Shown here: positions 1-8,179 of the stretch, in pieces
Layout: every line of letters starts with the position of its first letter
How positions within the stretch are numbered: the first letter of the stretch is position 1
Origin: Pontibacillus litoralis JSM 072002
Lineage (GTDB): Bacteria > Bacillota > Bacilli > Bacillales > BH030062
Reading direction: 5' to 3'
Length of the DNA: 64,000 bases
Assembly (NCBI RefSeq): GCF_000775615.1
Contig: NZ_AVPG01000013.1
Location: forward strand, 1-64,000
Notes under the pieces: model-generated
What the model was told of the DNA's origin: nothing
Databases searched by the model: none
Seen by the model: the letters and a program-made list of their open reading frames with translations, nothing else
Program-made: the position numbers and the translations under genes

Positions 1-62
1 GAACGGGAGCGACTTTCACACGCGGACGAGCCACTTGCATGCGAACGGGAGCGACTTACACG
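1..62. repeat. Degenerate ~20-bp tandem repeat cut by window edge
   Basis: The unit gaacgggagcgactt begins at positions 1 and 43. Between them is a diverged copy (gcggacgagccacttgca) that aligns with gcgaacgggagcgacttaca after a two-base gap. The units are therefore about 20 bp, back to back, without unique spacers. They lie just downstream of the RND pump terminator and run off the left edge, so the total copy number is unknown. No coding function is apparent. Confidence 0.55.
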
Positions 63-84
63 GGGGTACTGGCTCTAGGCACGC

Positions 85-116
85 AAAAAAGCATGGGGCT
101 AGGCCTCATGCTTTTT
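85..116 (-). terminator. Rho-independent terminator of the efflux operon
   Basis: On the minus strand AAAAAGCATGAGG and CCCCATGCTTTTTT pair around a 5-base loop (cctag) with a single A/C mismatch, and the 3' arm ends in a T run. The hairpin includes the last codons and the TAG stop codon of the pump gene (99-101), so the terminator is embedded in the end of the reading frame. Confidence 0.85.
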
Positions 117-3100
117 GGTGCGGCGGCGTTGAAAGAAGCCGACAATTTTGTGTGATAGGTCATCGAAGTATGTGTATACGATTGGGATAAGGAGTAGGGT
201 GAATACCATTGATACAGCAAGTCCGAATATGATGGTAATGGCCATTGGTTGTTGGGCCTCTGCTCCTTGTCCAAGTCCTAGTGCTAGTGGGATCATTCCT
301 AGTACTGTAGTTAGGGTCGTCATGAAGATTGGTCGTAGTCGGCTTGGGCCGGCTTCGAGTATGGCTTCGTATCGGTCTGCGCCTCGGGAGCGGACGATGT
401 TAATGTAGTCCACTAGTACGATGGCGTTGTTGACGACGATTCCGGCTAGCATAATGACTCCGATAAAGGCTGGTATGCTTAATGGTTTTCCTGTGATTAA
501 TAATCCGCCGACGACTCCTACACTTGTGGCTGGCATTGAGAACATGATGACGAATGGATATAGGAAGTTCTCAAATTGGATAGCCATGACGGCATATACT
601 AAGAAAATGGAGAAGACGAGTGCTATGGCTAAATCTTTAAAGGATTCTGCCATGTCTTCTGCTTGCCCGCCGATGGTGTATGAATAGCCATCTGGGAAGT
701 TCATTTTGTCTAGTTCGGCTTGGATGTCTTTTGTTACGCTTGCTAAGTCTCGTCCTACTACTTCGCTTGTGACGTTTACTTGGCGTTGTTGATTTTCCCG
801 CATGAGTGTGTTCGGTCCTTGCATTTGTTCTATGTTTGCAATGGAGGCGAGCGGGATCATGCTTCCGTCTTGTGTTTGGATTTTGGCTGATTCTAAGTCA
901 CTTATAGTGCTTCTTTCGTCTTTTGGTAATGTGATGCGGACGTCTACTTCGTTTGCGTCTTCTCTATATCTTGTTGCGGTTTGGCCGCTGAAGGACATTT
1001 GTACTTGGCTCATGACGTCTTGGTACGTTAATCCGTATTGAGCTGCTTTATCTCGATTTACATTCACTTGTACTTCTGGTCTGCTTTCGCTTGCTGATGT
1101 TTCGGGGTTGCTTACTCCCTCCACATCAGAGACCATCCAAACGACTTGGTCAGCTAATTCTTTGAGGACGTCGTAATTATCTCCGTTTAGCTGAATGGTA
1201 ACGGGTGCTCCTGTTCCGAGTCCTGCCGCCATTTCGCTAACTGTAATTTCTGCTCCGACGATATTACGTACATCTTCCTCGATAGCTTGCACGGTTTCTA
1301 CTGTCGTTTGTTCTCTTTCTTCTGCTGGAACAAGCTGCATCGTATATGTTGCTTGATTAGAAGTGGTGGAAAAACCTTCAAATCCACCCCCACCAATGCT
1401 TAAGTAATTCGATTCGATAATATTGTCGTATGCTTTTAATTGTTCATCGATTTCGTTCGTAACAGCTTCCGTATTTTCCAAGGAGGTGCCACTCGGTGTC
1501 GTCACTTTAATTTCAATTTGTCCTTGGTCCGATGCAGGGATAAATTCCGCACCTAAAAATGGGATTAAAGCAAAGCTGCCAATGACTAATACAAGGGTCG
1601 TGATTACTGTAATTAGTCGGTGCTTTAATGTCCACTTTAGTACAGATCGATACTTGTGATGAACTTTATCGATGAAGCGGTCAAACCAATACCTTCTGCC
1701 GTTTTCTTTCATCGCCTTCGTTAACAATTTAGATGATAGCATTGGGATTAGCGTAATGGACACAACAAGTGATGCAATTAATGCAAAAGATACCGTTAAT
1801 GCAAGTGGTGTGAATAATTCCGATGCTATACCGTCTACGAAAACAATTGGCAAAAATACAACAAGTGTCGTCGTCGTCGAAGCGATTACGGCAGGCGCCA
1901 ATTCGGAAGCCCCTTTTACCGCAGCTTCTTTAAGAGAGTGACCTCGTTGTCGATACGATACAATGTTCTCTAATATAACGATAGAGCTATCGACCATCAT
2001 TCCGATTCCAAGCGCAAGTCCCCCCATGGTAAGCACATTTAACGTATTGTCTGTGAAATACATTAGGGTGAAGGCTGATATAACTGCAATCGGGATTGAG
2101 ATGCCAATGACTAACGTTGCTCGTACACTTTTTAGAAAGAGTAGTAAGACGAGGACAGAGAAAATCCCCCCTAGTATAATGTTCTGAATAACCGATTGGA
2201 TGGACTGTTTAATAAAGATGGACGTATCAAAAACAACGTCTAACTGAACGCCTTCTGGTAACTCTGCTTGAACTTTTTCTCGAGCTTCTAATATGTTGTC
2301 GGATACTTCCACCGTGTTACTGTCCGATTGCTTCAATACGGATAACACGACGGACGGTGAGCCATTCACTTTCGATATACCTGTTACTTCTTTAAAATCA
2401 TCTTCTACTGTTGCGACGTCTTGCAATTCTAGCTGTGCTCCAGTAGGTGTAATGATTTTCGTCTGGCGTATATCCTCAATAGATTCGTATTCTCCTTGGA
2501 TACGAACTTGTAAATCTTGTTCTCCTTTTTCAATTACACCGGCAGAGCCTGATTGATTGGCGGCGTTAATGGATTGGAGAAGCATATTGGCATTTAGTCC
2601 GTATTGAGCAAGCTTAGCCCGATCCATTTCTACTCTAACTTCTCTCGTTTTAGAACCTTCTATGCTGACAGATCCTACTCCGCCTTGTCGTTCTAAATAT
2701 GGTACGACATCATTTTCTGCAATGTTCGTTAACTCGGCAGCATTTTCCCCTGATAGTCCTAGCCACATAACAGGAATTTGTTGCGGATCAAATCGTAGTA
2801 TGTTCGGATCACCAGCATCTTCTGGTAATGCGCCTTTTACTTGGTCTATTTTCTCCCGCACTTCGAGTAAGGCGTTATCTAAATTCGTTCCGGTGTCAAA
2901 CATGATCATCACAAGAGATGCACCGGGCTGCGATTGGGATTGAACGGTGTTGACTCCTTCAATCGTACTCACTGCTGATTCAACTGGTCTGCTGAGAAGC
3001 TTCTCTACTTCTTGTGGTGCGGCATCTGGATAGCTTGTGGAAACGACCGCAATTGGTAAATCGATTTCTGGATATAAATCAATCGTTAAATTTCGTAAAG

Positions 3101-3182
3101 AGACGAAGCCGAGCGCTACGATTGCTACAACAATCATAAATACTCCTACTGGGCGTTTGACGGAGGTGTTTACTAGTTTCAC
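99..3182 (-). CDS. swrC: RND-family multidrug/lipopeptide efflux transporter, SwrC (YerP)-like
   Basis: Inner-membrane proton-driven RND pump (AcrB/HAE1 type), 1027 residues, the family's full length. Transmembrane helix 1 is at about 12-30, a cluster of helices lies at about 335-500 and another at about 855-1005, with two large extracytoplasmic loops between, giving the duplicated RND layout. Helix 4 carries MMVDSSIVILENI, where AcrB has the DD proton-relay pair; here the second D is S. The GTG start overlaps the adaptor's TGA (GTGA), with AAGGAGG upstream, so translation is coupled. The upstream YerO-like regulator supports an SwrC-type pump, which in B. subtilis exports surfactin; the substrate here is not known. 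Confidence 0.9.
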   Translation of the reverse strand: MKLVNTSVKRPVGVFMIVVAIVALGFVSLRNLTIDLYPEIDLPIAVVSTSYPDAAPQEVEKLLSRPVESAVSTIEGVNTVQSQSQPGASLVMIMFDTGTNLDNALLEVREKIDQVKGALPEDAGDPNILRFDPQQIPVMWLGLSGENAAELTNIAENDVVPYLERQGGVGSVSIEGSKTREVRVEMDRAKLAQYGLNANMLLQSINAANQSGSAGVIEKGEQDLQVRIQGEYESIEDIRQTKIITPTGAQLELQDVATVEDDFKEVTGISKVNGSPSVVLSVLKQSDSNTVEVSDNILEAREKVQAELPEGVQLDVVFDTSIFIKQSIQSVIQNIILGGIFSVLVLLLFLKSVRATLVIGISIPIAVISAFTLMYFTDNTLNVLTMGGLALGIGMMVDSSIVILENIVSYRQRGHSLKEAAVKGASELAPAVIASTTTTLVVFLPIVFVDGIASELFTPLALTVSFALIASLVVSITLIPMLSSKLLTKAMKENGRRYWFDRFIDKVHHKYRSVLKWTLKHRLITVITTLVLVIGSFALIPFLGAEFIPASDQGQIEIKVTTPSGTSLENTEAVTNEIDEQLKAYDNIIESNYLSIGGGGFEGFSTTSNQATYTMQLVPAEEREQTTVETVQAIEEDVRNIVGAEITVSEMAAGLGTGAPVTIQLNGDNYDVLKELADQVVWMVSDVEGVSNPETSASESRPEVQVNVNRDKAAQYGLTYQDVMSQVQMSFSGQTATRYREDANEVDVRITLPKDERSTISDLESAKIQTQDGSMIPLASIANIEQMQGPNTLMRENQQRQVNVTSEVVGRDLASVTKDIQAELDKMNFPDGYSYTIGGQAEDMAESFKDLAIALVFSIFLVYAVMAIQFENFLYPFVIMFSMPATSVGVVGGLLITGKPLSIPAFIGVIMLAGIVVNNAIVLVDYINIVRSRGADRYEAILEAGPSRLRPIFMTTLTTVLGMIPLALGLGQGAEAQQPMAITIIFGLAVSMVFTLLLIPIVYTYFDDLSHKIVGFFQRRRTKKHEA

Positions 3183-4531
3183 TTAGTATCCTCCTTCATA
3201 ATGTTGACCTTGTTATCGTCTGATAAGGTTAACTGGCCTTTCGTAACAATCGGATCGCCTTTCTTCAGGTCCCCTTTCACCGCTGTTATCCTGGATTGGC
3301 TCCTTACGATTTCAATAGGCTTCTTCTTCGCACGTTCTTCTTCTACAACGTAAACGTATGCTTTTCCGCCTTCTTCTACGATTGCCTGGGTTGGAACGAG
3401 CAGCTGTTTCTTAACGGTCACTTCCGGTAGCTGAAAAGTCACCATCATACCTGGTTTGATTTGCTCGTCTGAATTGGCAATTGTTGCTTCGACAGGGTAC
3501 AGACCTGAATCATTCGTAACAGACGGGATATACGTAATTTCCGCTTTGAATTTATCCTTTACAGAAGAAATCGCAACAGGTACTTTCTTTCCTTCTTCAA
3601 ATAGCTTTAACTCTTCTGCGCTAACATTGGCTTCCACTTTAATCGGATTTAAGTCCACAACAGTTGCCATCGGTTGCGTATTGGATACCATATCGCCTTG
3701 TTTCACTTCTAATGAAACAACCTCTCCGGATTGATTCGATGTAATAGCACCATTTTGCAATTGTCCTTTCGCTTGTTCTAATTGCGTTTGCGCTTGTTCT
3801 ACTTGTAATTTCGCTTGTTCTACGCCGATTTTAGCACTGTCTAGCTGTTGCTCTGCTTGCTTTACTGCCATTTCTGCTTGAGCAACGGGTGATTGGCCTG
3901 CACTTGCTTGGGCGGCTTTTTGCGCCTGCGCCAGCTGTTGCGTCAATATTTCTACTTGTTCAACTATTTGGTTATATTCCTTTTCTGAAACAGCCCCTGA
4001 TTCTACTAGCTGTTTCATCTCCTTTTCGTTGTCCGTTGCCGTTTTCAATAACTTCTCAAGCTCGGATGTACTCCCTACATTCGACTCGCTTTGTTTGTTC
4101 GTTGCTTGCTTCGCTTCCTCTAACTGCTCTTTAGCATCGGTTACATTTTGCGCGGCTGCTTCTTTTTGTGAAGTCGCACCGTCTAATTGTTTTTGAGCGG
4201 ATTGGACGGCAAGTTGTTGCAATTCGACGTTATCTTGGACGTTACCGGTATCCACCCGGCCGATAGATTGTCCTTCTTTAACGACATCGCCACGCTCAAT
4301 GGTTAATTCCACTAGTTCGCCGGTTGCTTTAGGGACAATGCTTGATTGTGATCCAGGAATAGCGCGGCCATACACTTCTCTTTCTACTTGCAAATCCCCC
4401 TTCTTCACTTTCATTACTTGTACAGGTGTTACTGGTTCTTCCTTAGGCTGTTCGCTACTCTTCTCTTCTGCACACGCACTTAGCGTTACTAGTAAGATAA
4501 GCAGCAGCATCGCTAATATGTTCTTTTTCAC
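3179..4531 (-). CDS. Efflux RND transporter adaptor (membrane fusion) lipoprotein
   Basis: 450-residue HlyD/AcrA-type adaptor. The signal peptide ends in a lipobox (LSAC, Cys20), so it should be lipid-anchored on the outer face of the membrane. A first lipoyl half-motif lies at about 60-95, followed by a long Gln/Ala/Glu-rich coiled-coil hairpin (about 100-255), the second lipoyl half, a beta-barrel region and a membrane-proximal domain. Starts with GTG preceded by GGGGAG. It lies between the regulator and the pump and overlaps the pump gene by 4 bases. It presumably links pump movements to substrate capture at the cell surface, since there is no outer membrane. Confidence 0.88.
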   Translation of the reverse strand: MKKNILAMLLLILLVTLSACAEEKSSEQPKEEPVTPVQVMKVKKGDLQVEREVYGRAIPGSQSSIVPKATGELVELTIERGDVVKEGQSIGRVDTGNVQDNVELQQLAVQSAQKQLDGATSQKEAAAQNVTDAKEQLEEAKQATNKQSESNVGSTSELEKLLKTATDNEKEMKQLVESGAVSEKEYNQIVEQVEILTQQLAQAQKAAQASAGQSPVAQAEMAVKQAEQQLDSAKIGVEQAKLQVEQAQTQLEQAKGQLQNGAITSNQSGEVVSLEVKQGDMVSNTQPMATVVDLNPIKVEANVSAEELKLFEEGKKVPVAISSVKDKFKAEITYIPSVTNDSGLYPVEATIANSDEQIKPGMMVTFQLPEVTVKKQLLVPTQAIVEEGGKAYVYVVEEERAKKKPIEIVRSQSRITAVKGDLKKGDPIVTKGQLTLSDDNKVNIMKEDTK

Positions 4532-4553
4532 CGCTGAAGCTCCCCTTTTTTTA

Positions 4554-5435
4554 TTAAGTCAAAAGTGTAATCTCTAAATATTTGGATATTTGTTGTAAAT
4601 TCGGCTTAAATGGAGGAAAGTGGGCGAAATGAGTTAGCATGCCTTGCACAATAACATGTTGTGGTTCTGCTTTCTTCATTTCTTCCTCTAACACATTCAT
4701 CGCACTACACAAATCTTGTTTCTGTTGTTCTGTAGCATTTACGTAGTCGATTTTTTCCCGCATTCGCTGTAATTCTCGCTGTACACATGCATAACCACCT
4801 TGAGCGACATTGCCAGGGAAATGCTCCTGAAGTAATGCATCTGATATAAGCGGTTCGTGTTCTTCGCCAATCATACCAGCAATCACGTCATCGATTCGTC
4901 GGACGATAAAATTGGACAAGACGTCTGCATCTAGTCGAACTTCATCAATGACTAACCACTTCACATAACCATGCAATATCCCTTCTAACAGAATTACCGC
5001 ATCATTAATTTTAGACTGCAACGGTTTCCCGTAAATATTCAGTAGATTGCCACGTGCCCATTCATAACTATGACGTTGAATGTCTGTTAAAAGGCCGCTC
5101 GTTTCTAATGGAACGTTGACATTCTCCCTCATATGCATCACGATAAAATCTTTATTAGACATAAAGGATTGCAGCAGCACCTTTACTTGTAATGCAAGCT
5201 GTTCTCTCGGTTCTGCATCGTGATTCTGCACTTCTTTTACTGCATCCATCAATCCGTAATAATAATAATGGTGAATATGGAAAAGCAAATCCTCCTTCGA
5301 ATCAAAATGGAGGTAAAAAGACCCTTTAGATACACCACTATTGTCGACGATTGCTTGTACAGATGTTTCATGAAACCCTTTTTGCGCAAATAGCTTCATG
5401 CCAGATTCAATGAGCGTTCGTTTCTTTTCATTCAA
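4554..5435 (-). CDS. TetR/AcrR-family transcriptional regulator, YerO-like
   Basis: The N-terminal helix-turn-helix contains KGFHETSVQAIVDNSGVSKG followed by SFYLHFDSKEDLL, the classic TetR DNA-binding signature. At about 293 residues it is longer than the usual ~200, matching the long YerO regulator that sits beside swrC in B. subtilis. The annotated TTG at 5435 has AAGGA ten bases upstream; the in-frame GTG at 5444 abuts the same site and is less likely. First gene of the efflux operon (22 bases before the adaptor). An operator-like sequence lies about 40 bases upstream, suggesting autorepression. The inducer is not predictable from sequence. Confidence 0.85.
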   Translation of the reverse strand: MNEKKRTLIESGMKLFAQKGFHETSVQAIVDNSGVSKGSFYLHFDSKEDLLFHIHHYYYYGLMDAVKEVQNHDAEPREQLALQVKVLLQSFMSNKDFIVMHMRENVNVPLETSGLLTDIQRHSYEWARGNLLNIYGKPLQSKINDAVILLEGILHGYVKWLVIDEVRLDADVLSNFIVRRIDDVIAGMIGEEHEPLISDALLQEHFPGNVAQGGYACVQRELQRMREKIDYVNATEQQKQDLCSAMNVLEEEMKKAEPQHVIVQGMLTHFAHFPPFKPNLQQISKYLEITLLT

Positions 5436-5475
5436 TACGTTCACTTCCTTACACTATCTGACTGACACGCCAAGA

Positions 5476-5489
5476 TGACTGGTCGGTCA
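5476..5489. promoter_or_regulatory. Putative TetR operator for the efflux operon
   Basis: The quasi-palindrome TGACTGGTCGGTCA fits the pattern TGACYGRYCRGTCA that many TetR proteins bind. It lies about 40 bases upstream of the regulator start. A second related half (ctgactgaca) is at about 5458-5467. Binding is inferred from symmetry and position only. Confidence 0.45.
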
Positions 5490-5544
5490 GTACATGTTAA
5501 CTATACTAAATATTCACGTTCTAAACAACGAATAATAACTAAAG

Positions 5545-6066
5545 CTAATCATTGTTCTCTAGAACGGTTGGTTGTGTCATGCTCTCTTTCATATAATAAG
5601 CGATCCCCATGGCAGTGCGGTGCATTTGCTTCCTTAACGAAGAAGCTGTCGCAGGTACTGTCACAGTAGATAGGTCATTAAATATGAACATAGTCCCCTC
5701 TCCCACATCTTTGCACTGATGGACTTGATAGAAAGAAATCCAATTGCAATAAATGCTTCTAGGGGATCTCGTCGGAAACATAAAGATACACGATTTAGGG
5801 TCAATAGCTATAGGTAACTTAGAACGAGATGCGAGAACATGTTTCATCGAATCACGACGTTGTTGCAAAGAAGCTCCATATACATTACATGATTCTGCCA
5901 CAATTTGTGCGGATGTTTTTTTACAGTAAATAATCCGCTCTGCTTCAATGATTCTTGAGGCATATTCGATGTCTTGATTCCAGAATATCCCCATCGTTTG
6001 TTCTGTAACGACATATGTACTACAATACTGAGAAGACTTCATTATCCCGACCATATCCCTAACCAT
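5545..6066 (-). CDS. comK: Competence transcription factor ComK
   Basis: 173 residues recognisable as ComK: the blocks SRIIEAERIIYCKK, IDPKSCIFMFPT and CNWISF match IEKDCVFY, VDPSNQIFLFPT and CGWISH of the B. subtilis protein. ComK is a minor-groove DNA-binding activator of DNA-uptake genes. The protein ends shortly after the HRTA block, about 25-35 residues earlier than B. subtilis ComK, so the C-terminal segment carrying the FMLYPK MecA-binding motif is absent. ATGs at 6066, 6054 and 6042 are all in frame with poor spacing to AGGGGG; 6042 aligns best with the known N-terminus. Monocistronic. Confidence 0.85.
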   Translation of the reverse strand: MVRDMVGIMKSSQYCSTYVVTEQTMGIFWNQDIEYASRIIEAERIIYCKKTSAQIVAESCNVYGASLQQRRDSMKHVLASRSKLPIAIDPKSCIFMFPTRSPRSIYCNWISFYQVHQCKDVGEGTMFIFNDLSTVTVPATASSLRKQMHRTAMGIAYYMKESMTQPTVLENND

Positions 6067-6203
6067 TCCCCCTATATGGCAAAATAAATCGGTTAAACTG
6101 AGTCCATTTTACTAATATGGTTTAATAGTTATTGTCGATTTTTGTCACATCGTCATATTATTAATATAATTTCAACAAAATTTACACTATCTCAAATTAA
6201 AAA

Positions 6204-6226
6204 GACGAGGAGAGTGCCCTCGCCTT
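6204..6226 (-). terminator. Terminator after the small acidic lipoprotein gene
   Basis: On the minus strand GGCGAGG and CCTCGTC pair (one G-U) around gcactct and are followed by TTTTT. It begins directly at the stop codon of the lipoprotein gene. Confidence 0.7.
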
Positions 6227-6434
6227 ACTCAGTAGTGTCTTCTTCCTTCATTTCTTTATCTTGCTCTTCTTGCATATCTTCTTCCATTTTATCCTGTTCT
6301 TCTTCTATATCCTCTTGCATATCTTCTTGCTTTTGCTCCTCTTCCTCTGGTGGATTCTCTTCTGTTGCACAAGCCGTTATAAGAAATAACGCAAGTACAG
6401 AACCGCCAAGCTTCATGAACCAATGCTTTGTCAT
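6225..6434 (-). CDS. Small acidic lipoprotein of unknown function
   Basis: 69 residues with a clear lipoprotein signal (hydrophobic LGGSVLALFLITAC, lipobox ITAC, Cys22). The mature part is nearly all Glu, Asp, Gln, Lys and Met, with a repeated pattern EEEQKQEDMQEDIEEEQDKM / EEDMQEEQDKEM, and no cysteine or aromatic residue. It has a strong AAGGAGG site and its own terminator, so it is likely a real, separately expressed gene. I do not recognise a family. A highly charged, probably disordered, surface-anchored chain that binds cations or cell-wall polymers is a guess. Confidence 0.7.
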   Translation of the reverse strand: MTKHWFMKLGGSVLALFLITACATEENPPEEEEQKQEDMQEDIEEEQDKMEEDMQEEQDKEMKEEDTTE

Positions 6435-6496
6435 GTTGTATAACCTCCTTATGATGGCATTGCTTATATACTGTGCAATTCAAGAAAAAATTATAC

Positions 6497-6527
6497 AAAA
6501 AAAACCGCCCTTTCTATAAGAGCGGTT
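6497..6527 (-). terminator. Terminator after fabZ
   Basis: On the minus strand AACCGCTCTT and AAGGGCGGTT pair (one G-U) with a 5-base loop, followed by a run of eight T. It starts about ten bases after the fabZ stop. Confidence 0.9.
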
Positions 6528-6536
6528 GTAACTTCT

Positions 6537-6971
6537 TTACGCTTGTTTCTCGCCAAGAGCAAACATGATTTCAGCTTCACATGCAACTTGATCGTCTACT
6601 TTAGCGATTGCTTTCCCTTTGCCCATACTTCCTCTTAAGCGAATAATTTCCACTTCTAATGTTAACGTATCACCTGGTGTCACTTGGCGCTTGAAACGGC
6701 ACTTATCAATACCTGCGAAGAAAGCTAATCGACCTTGATTTTCTTCCTTTTGCAGCATTGCGACTGCCCCTACTTGTGCTAATGCTTCTACGATGAGCAC
6801 TCCAGGCATGACATGATAATTTGGGAAATGCCCTTGGAAAAATGGCTCATTTGCAGTTACATTCTTCTTCCCAACTGCACGACGTCCTTCTTCAAGTTCT
6901 GTAATACAATCAACTAACAAAAAAGGATAGCGATGAGGGATAATTTCTTTAATCTGTTCAATATCTAACAT
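6537..6971 (-). CDS. fabZ: 3-hydroxyacyl-ACP dehydratase FabZ
   Basis: 144-residue hot-dog-fold dehydratase that removes water from 3-hydroxyacyl-ACP in type II fatty acid elongation (cytoplasm). The catalytic block [20 protein letters not shown] has the His of GHFP and the Glu of VEALAQ at the expected spacing. The N-terminal [11 protein letters not shown] motif is typical of FabZ rather than FabA. Last gene of the mbl-flhO-flhP cluster, 11 bases after the EpuA-like gene, as in B. subtilis (ywpB locus). Confidence 0.97.
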   Translation of the reverse strand: MLDIEQIKEIIPHRYPFLLVDCITELEEGRRAVGKKNVTANEPFFQGHFPNYHVMPGVLIVEALAQVGAVAMLQKEENQGRLAFFAGIDKCRFKRQVTPGDTLTLEVEIIRLRGSMGKGKAIAKVDDQVACEAEIMFALGEKQA

Positions 6972-6982
6972 GGAAATCCTCC

Positions 6983-7288
6983 TTAGTCTTTCATTACAAT
7001 ATCAATGATATGTTGCCACGTTTCCCATTTCAAGGCATCTAAAGGATCTCCGTCTCCTATAACACCATACCCAATCATTAAGCCTCCAAGTAATGCGACG
7101 ATACTTAATAAGAGAATAACAATAATACGCATCCAAATAGGAAAAATACGTCGGCGTTCTTTTTTCGCCTTTTTCTCCTTGGTTTGTTTACCAGATGACG
7201 TCGTCGTTTGCTGCGAGGCGTTATTCTTCTGCTGCTTCTCTTTAAGTCGCTCTGAACGACTAGGTGATTTCGTTTGTTTGTTCGACAT
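6983..7288 (-). CDS. EpuA-family membrane protein (often labelled RNA polymerase subunit beta)
   Basis: 101 residues: a Lys/Ser/Gln-rich cytoplasmic N-terminus (1-48), one transmembrane segment (about 50-72, [20 protein letters not shown]), then a short outer tail containing [11 protein letters not shown] and TWQHIIDIV. This matches the EpuA family found next to flagellar hook and fabZ genes in Bacillales. Databases often name such genes as DNA-directed RNA polymerase subunit beta, but there is no polymerase domain here. The function is not established. AAGGAG lies ten bases before the ATG. Confidence 0.75.
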   Translation of the reverse strand: MSNKQTKSPSRSERLKEKQQKNNASQQTTTSSGKQTKEKKAKKERRRIFPIWMRIIVILLLSIVALLGGLMIGYGVIGDGDPLDALKWETWQHIIDIVMKD

Positions 7289-7315
7289 AACTTAGAGACT
7301 CCTTACTATTGTAGC

Positions 7316-8134
7316 TTAACGTAGTTGATTCACAAGACCCATCATTTGGTCACCCATTGATATAGAGCGACTATTAAACTGATAGGCCCGTTGTGTCATC
7401 ATCATTTCTGTCATTTGATTGGCCATATCCACATTCGAGGTTTCTAATGCCCCTTGCTTCAATGAGGTGTTCATCAATGGTACATCTTCCATGATGTCAT
7501 CTGCATTGATATTGGTATCTGGAATCGCATAAAGATTCTTTCCTGCTGATTCAAGAAATCTTGGTCTCGTCGCATCCACAATAAGAAGGCGATCTTCAGC
7601 CATTTGCACGCCATTACGTTCCACTAGAATAACACCATCTTCGCGCACAGATACAGACTTATAACCTGCTTCTATGCGGATTGGACCATTTTCCCCTATA
7701 ACAGGATGGCCATTTGATGTTACGAGGCTAACCGTACCATCCTCATTAGCTGATAACGAAAATGACCCATCTCTTGTGTACATTCGCTCCGTCTGGCCAT
7801 TTTGCGTCACATCTACCTGAAACATGTGATTATCCTTTAATAAAGCAACATCAAGAGGACGTCCCGTTTCTTGGATAGAGCCTTGAGACATATCCACGTC
7901 TGTACTTGTAACATACGCACCAGAACCTACGCGCAACCCTTCAGGTGTCAATCGATTCGGATTAGCGCCTTCGTTCTCTACGTGATTGATTTGCTGATAC
8001 AATAACGAAGAAAATTCAGCTTGTCTATTTTTATACCCTGGTGTATTCGAGTTAGCCATATTGTTTCCAATAACATCTAACTTCTTCTGTAACTGTCCCA
8101 TCGTCACAGCAGCATTCATAGATGAGTGTAGCAC
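7316..8134 (-). CDS. flhP: Flagellar hook-basal body (rod) protein FlhP
   Basis: 272-residue FlgG/FlgF-type distal rod protein. The N-terminal rod motif (LDVIGNNMANSNTPGYKN) and the C-terminal flg_bbr_C helix ending in MMTQRAYQFNSRSI...MMGLVNQLR frame a central beta domain. Exported by the flagellar type III apparatus; in B. subtilis FlhO and FlhP complete the rod. The start is GTG with AAGGAGG nine bases upstream. It follows flhO by 45 bases. Confidence 0.92.
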   Translation of the reverse strand: MLHSSMNAAVTMGQLQKKLDVIGNNMANSNTPGYKNRQAEFSSLLYQQINHVENEGANPNRLTPEGLRVGSGAYVTSTDVDMSQGSIQETGRPLDVALLKDNHMFQVDVTQNGQTERMYTRDGSFSLSANEDGTVSLVTSNGHPVIGENGPIRIEAGYKSVSVREDGVILVERNGVQMAEDRLLIVDATRPRFLESAGKNLYAIPDTNINADDIMEDVPLMNTSLKQGALETSNVDMANQMTEMMMTQRAYQFNSRSISMGDQMMGLVNQLR

Positions 8135-8179
8135 CGATATATCCCTCCTTATGTAGGCTTAAATGGATAGTGAGTAAAT

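Noticed and set aside
1-62. Left-edge repeat as a CRISPR array
   Set aside because: Units are contiguous and degenerate with no unique spacers, and no cas gene is near.
6983-7288. RNA polymerase beta subunit label for the EpuA-like gene
   Set aside because: 101 residues with one membrane helix and no polymerase motif; the label is a common database carry-over.
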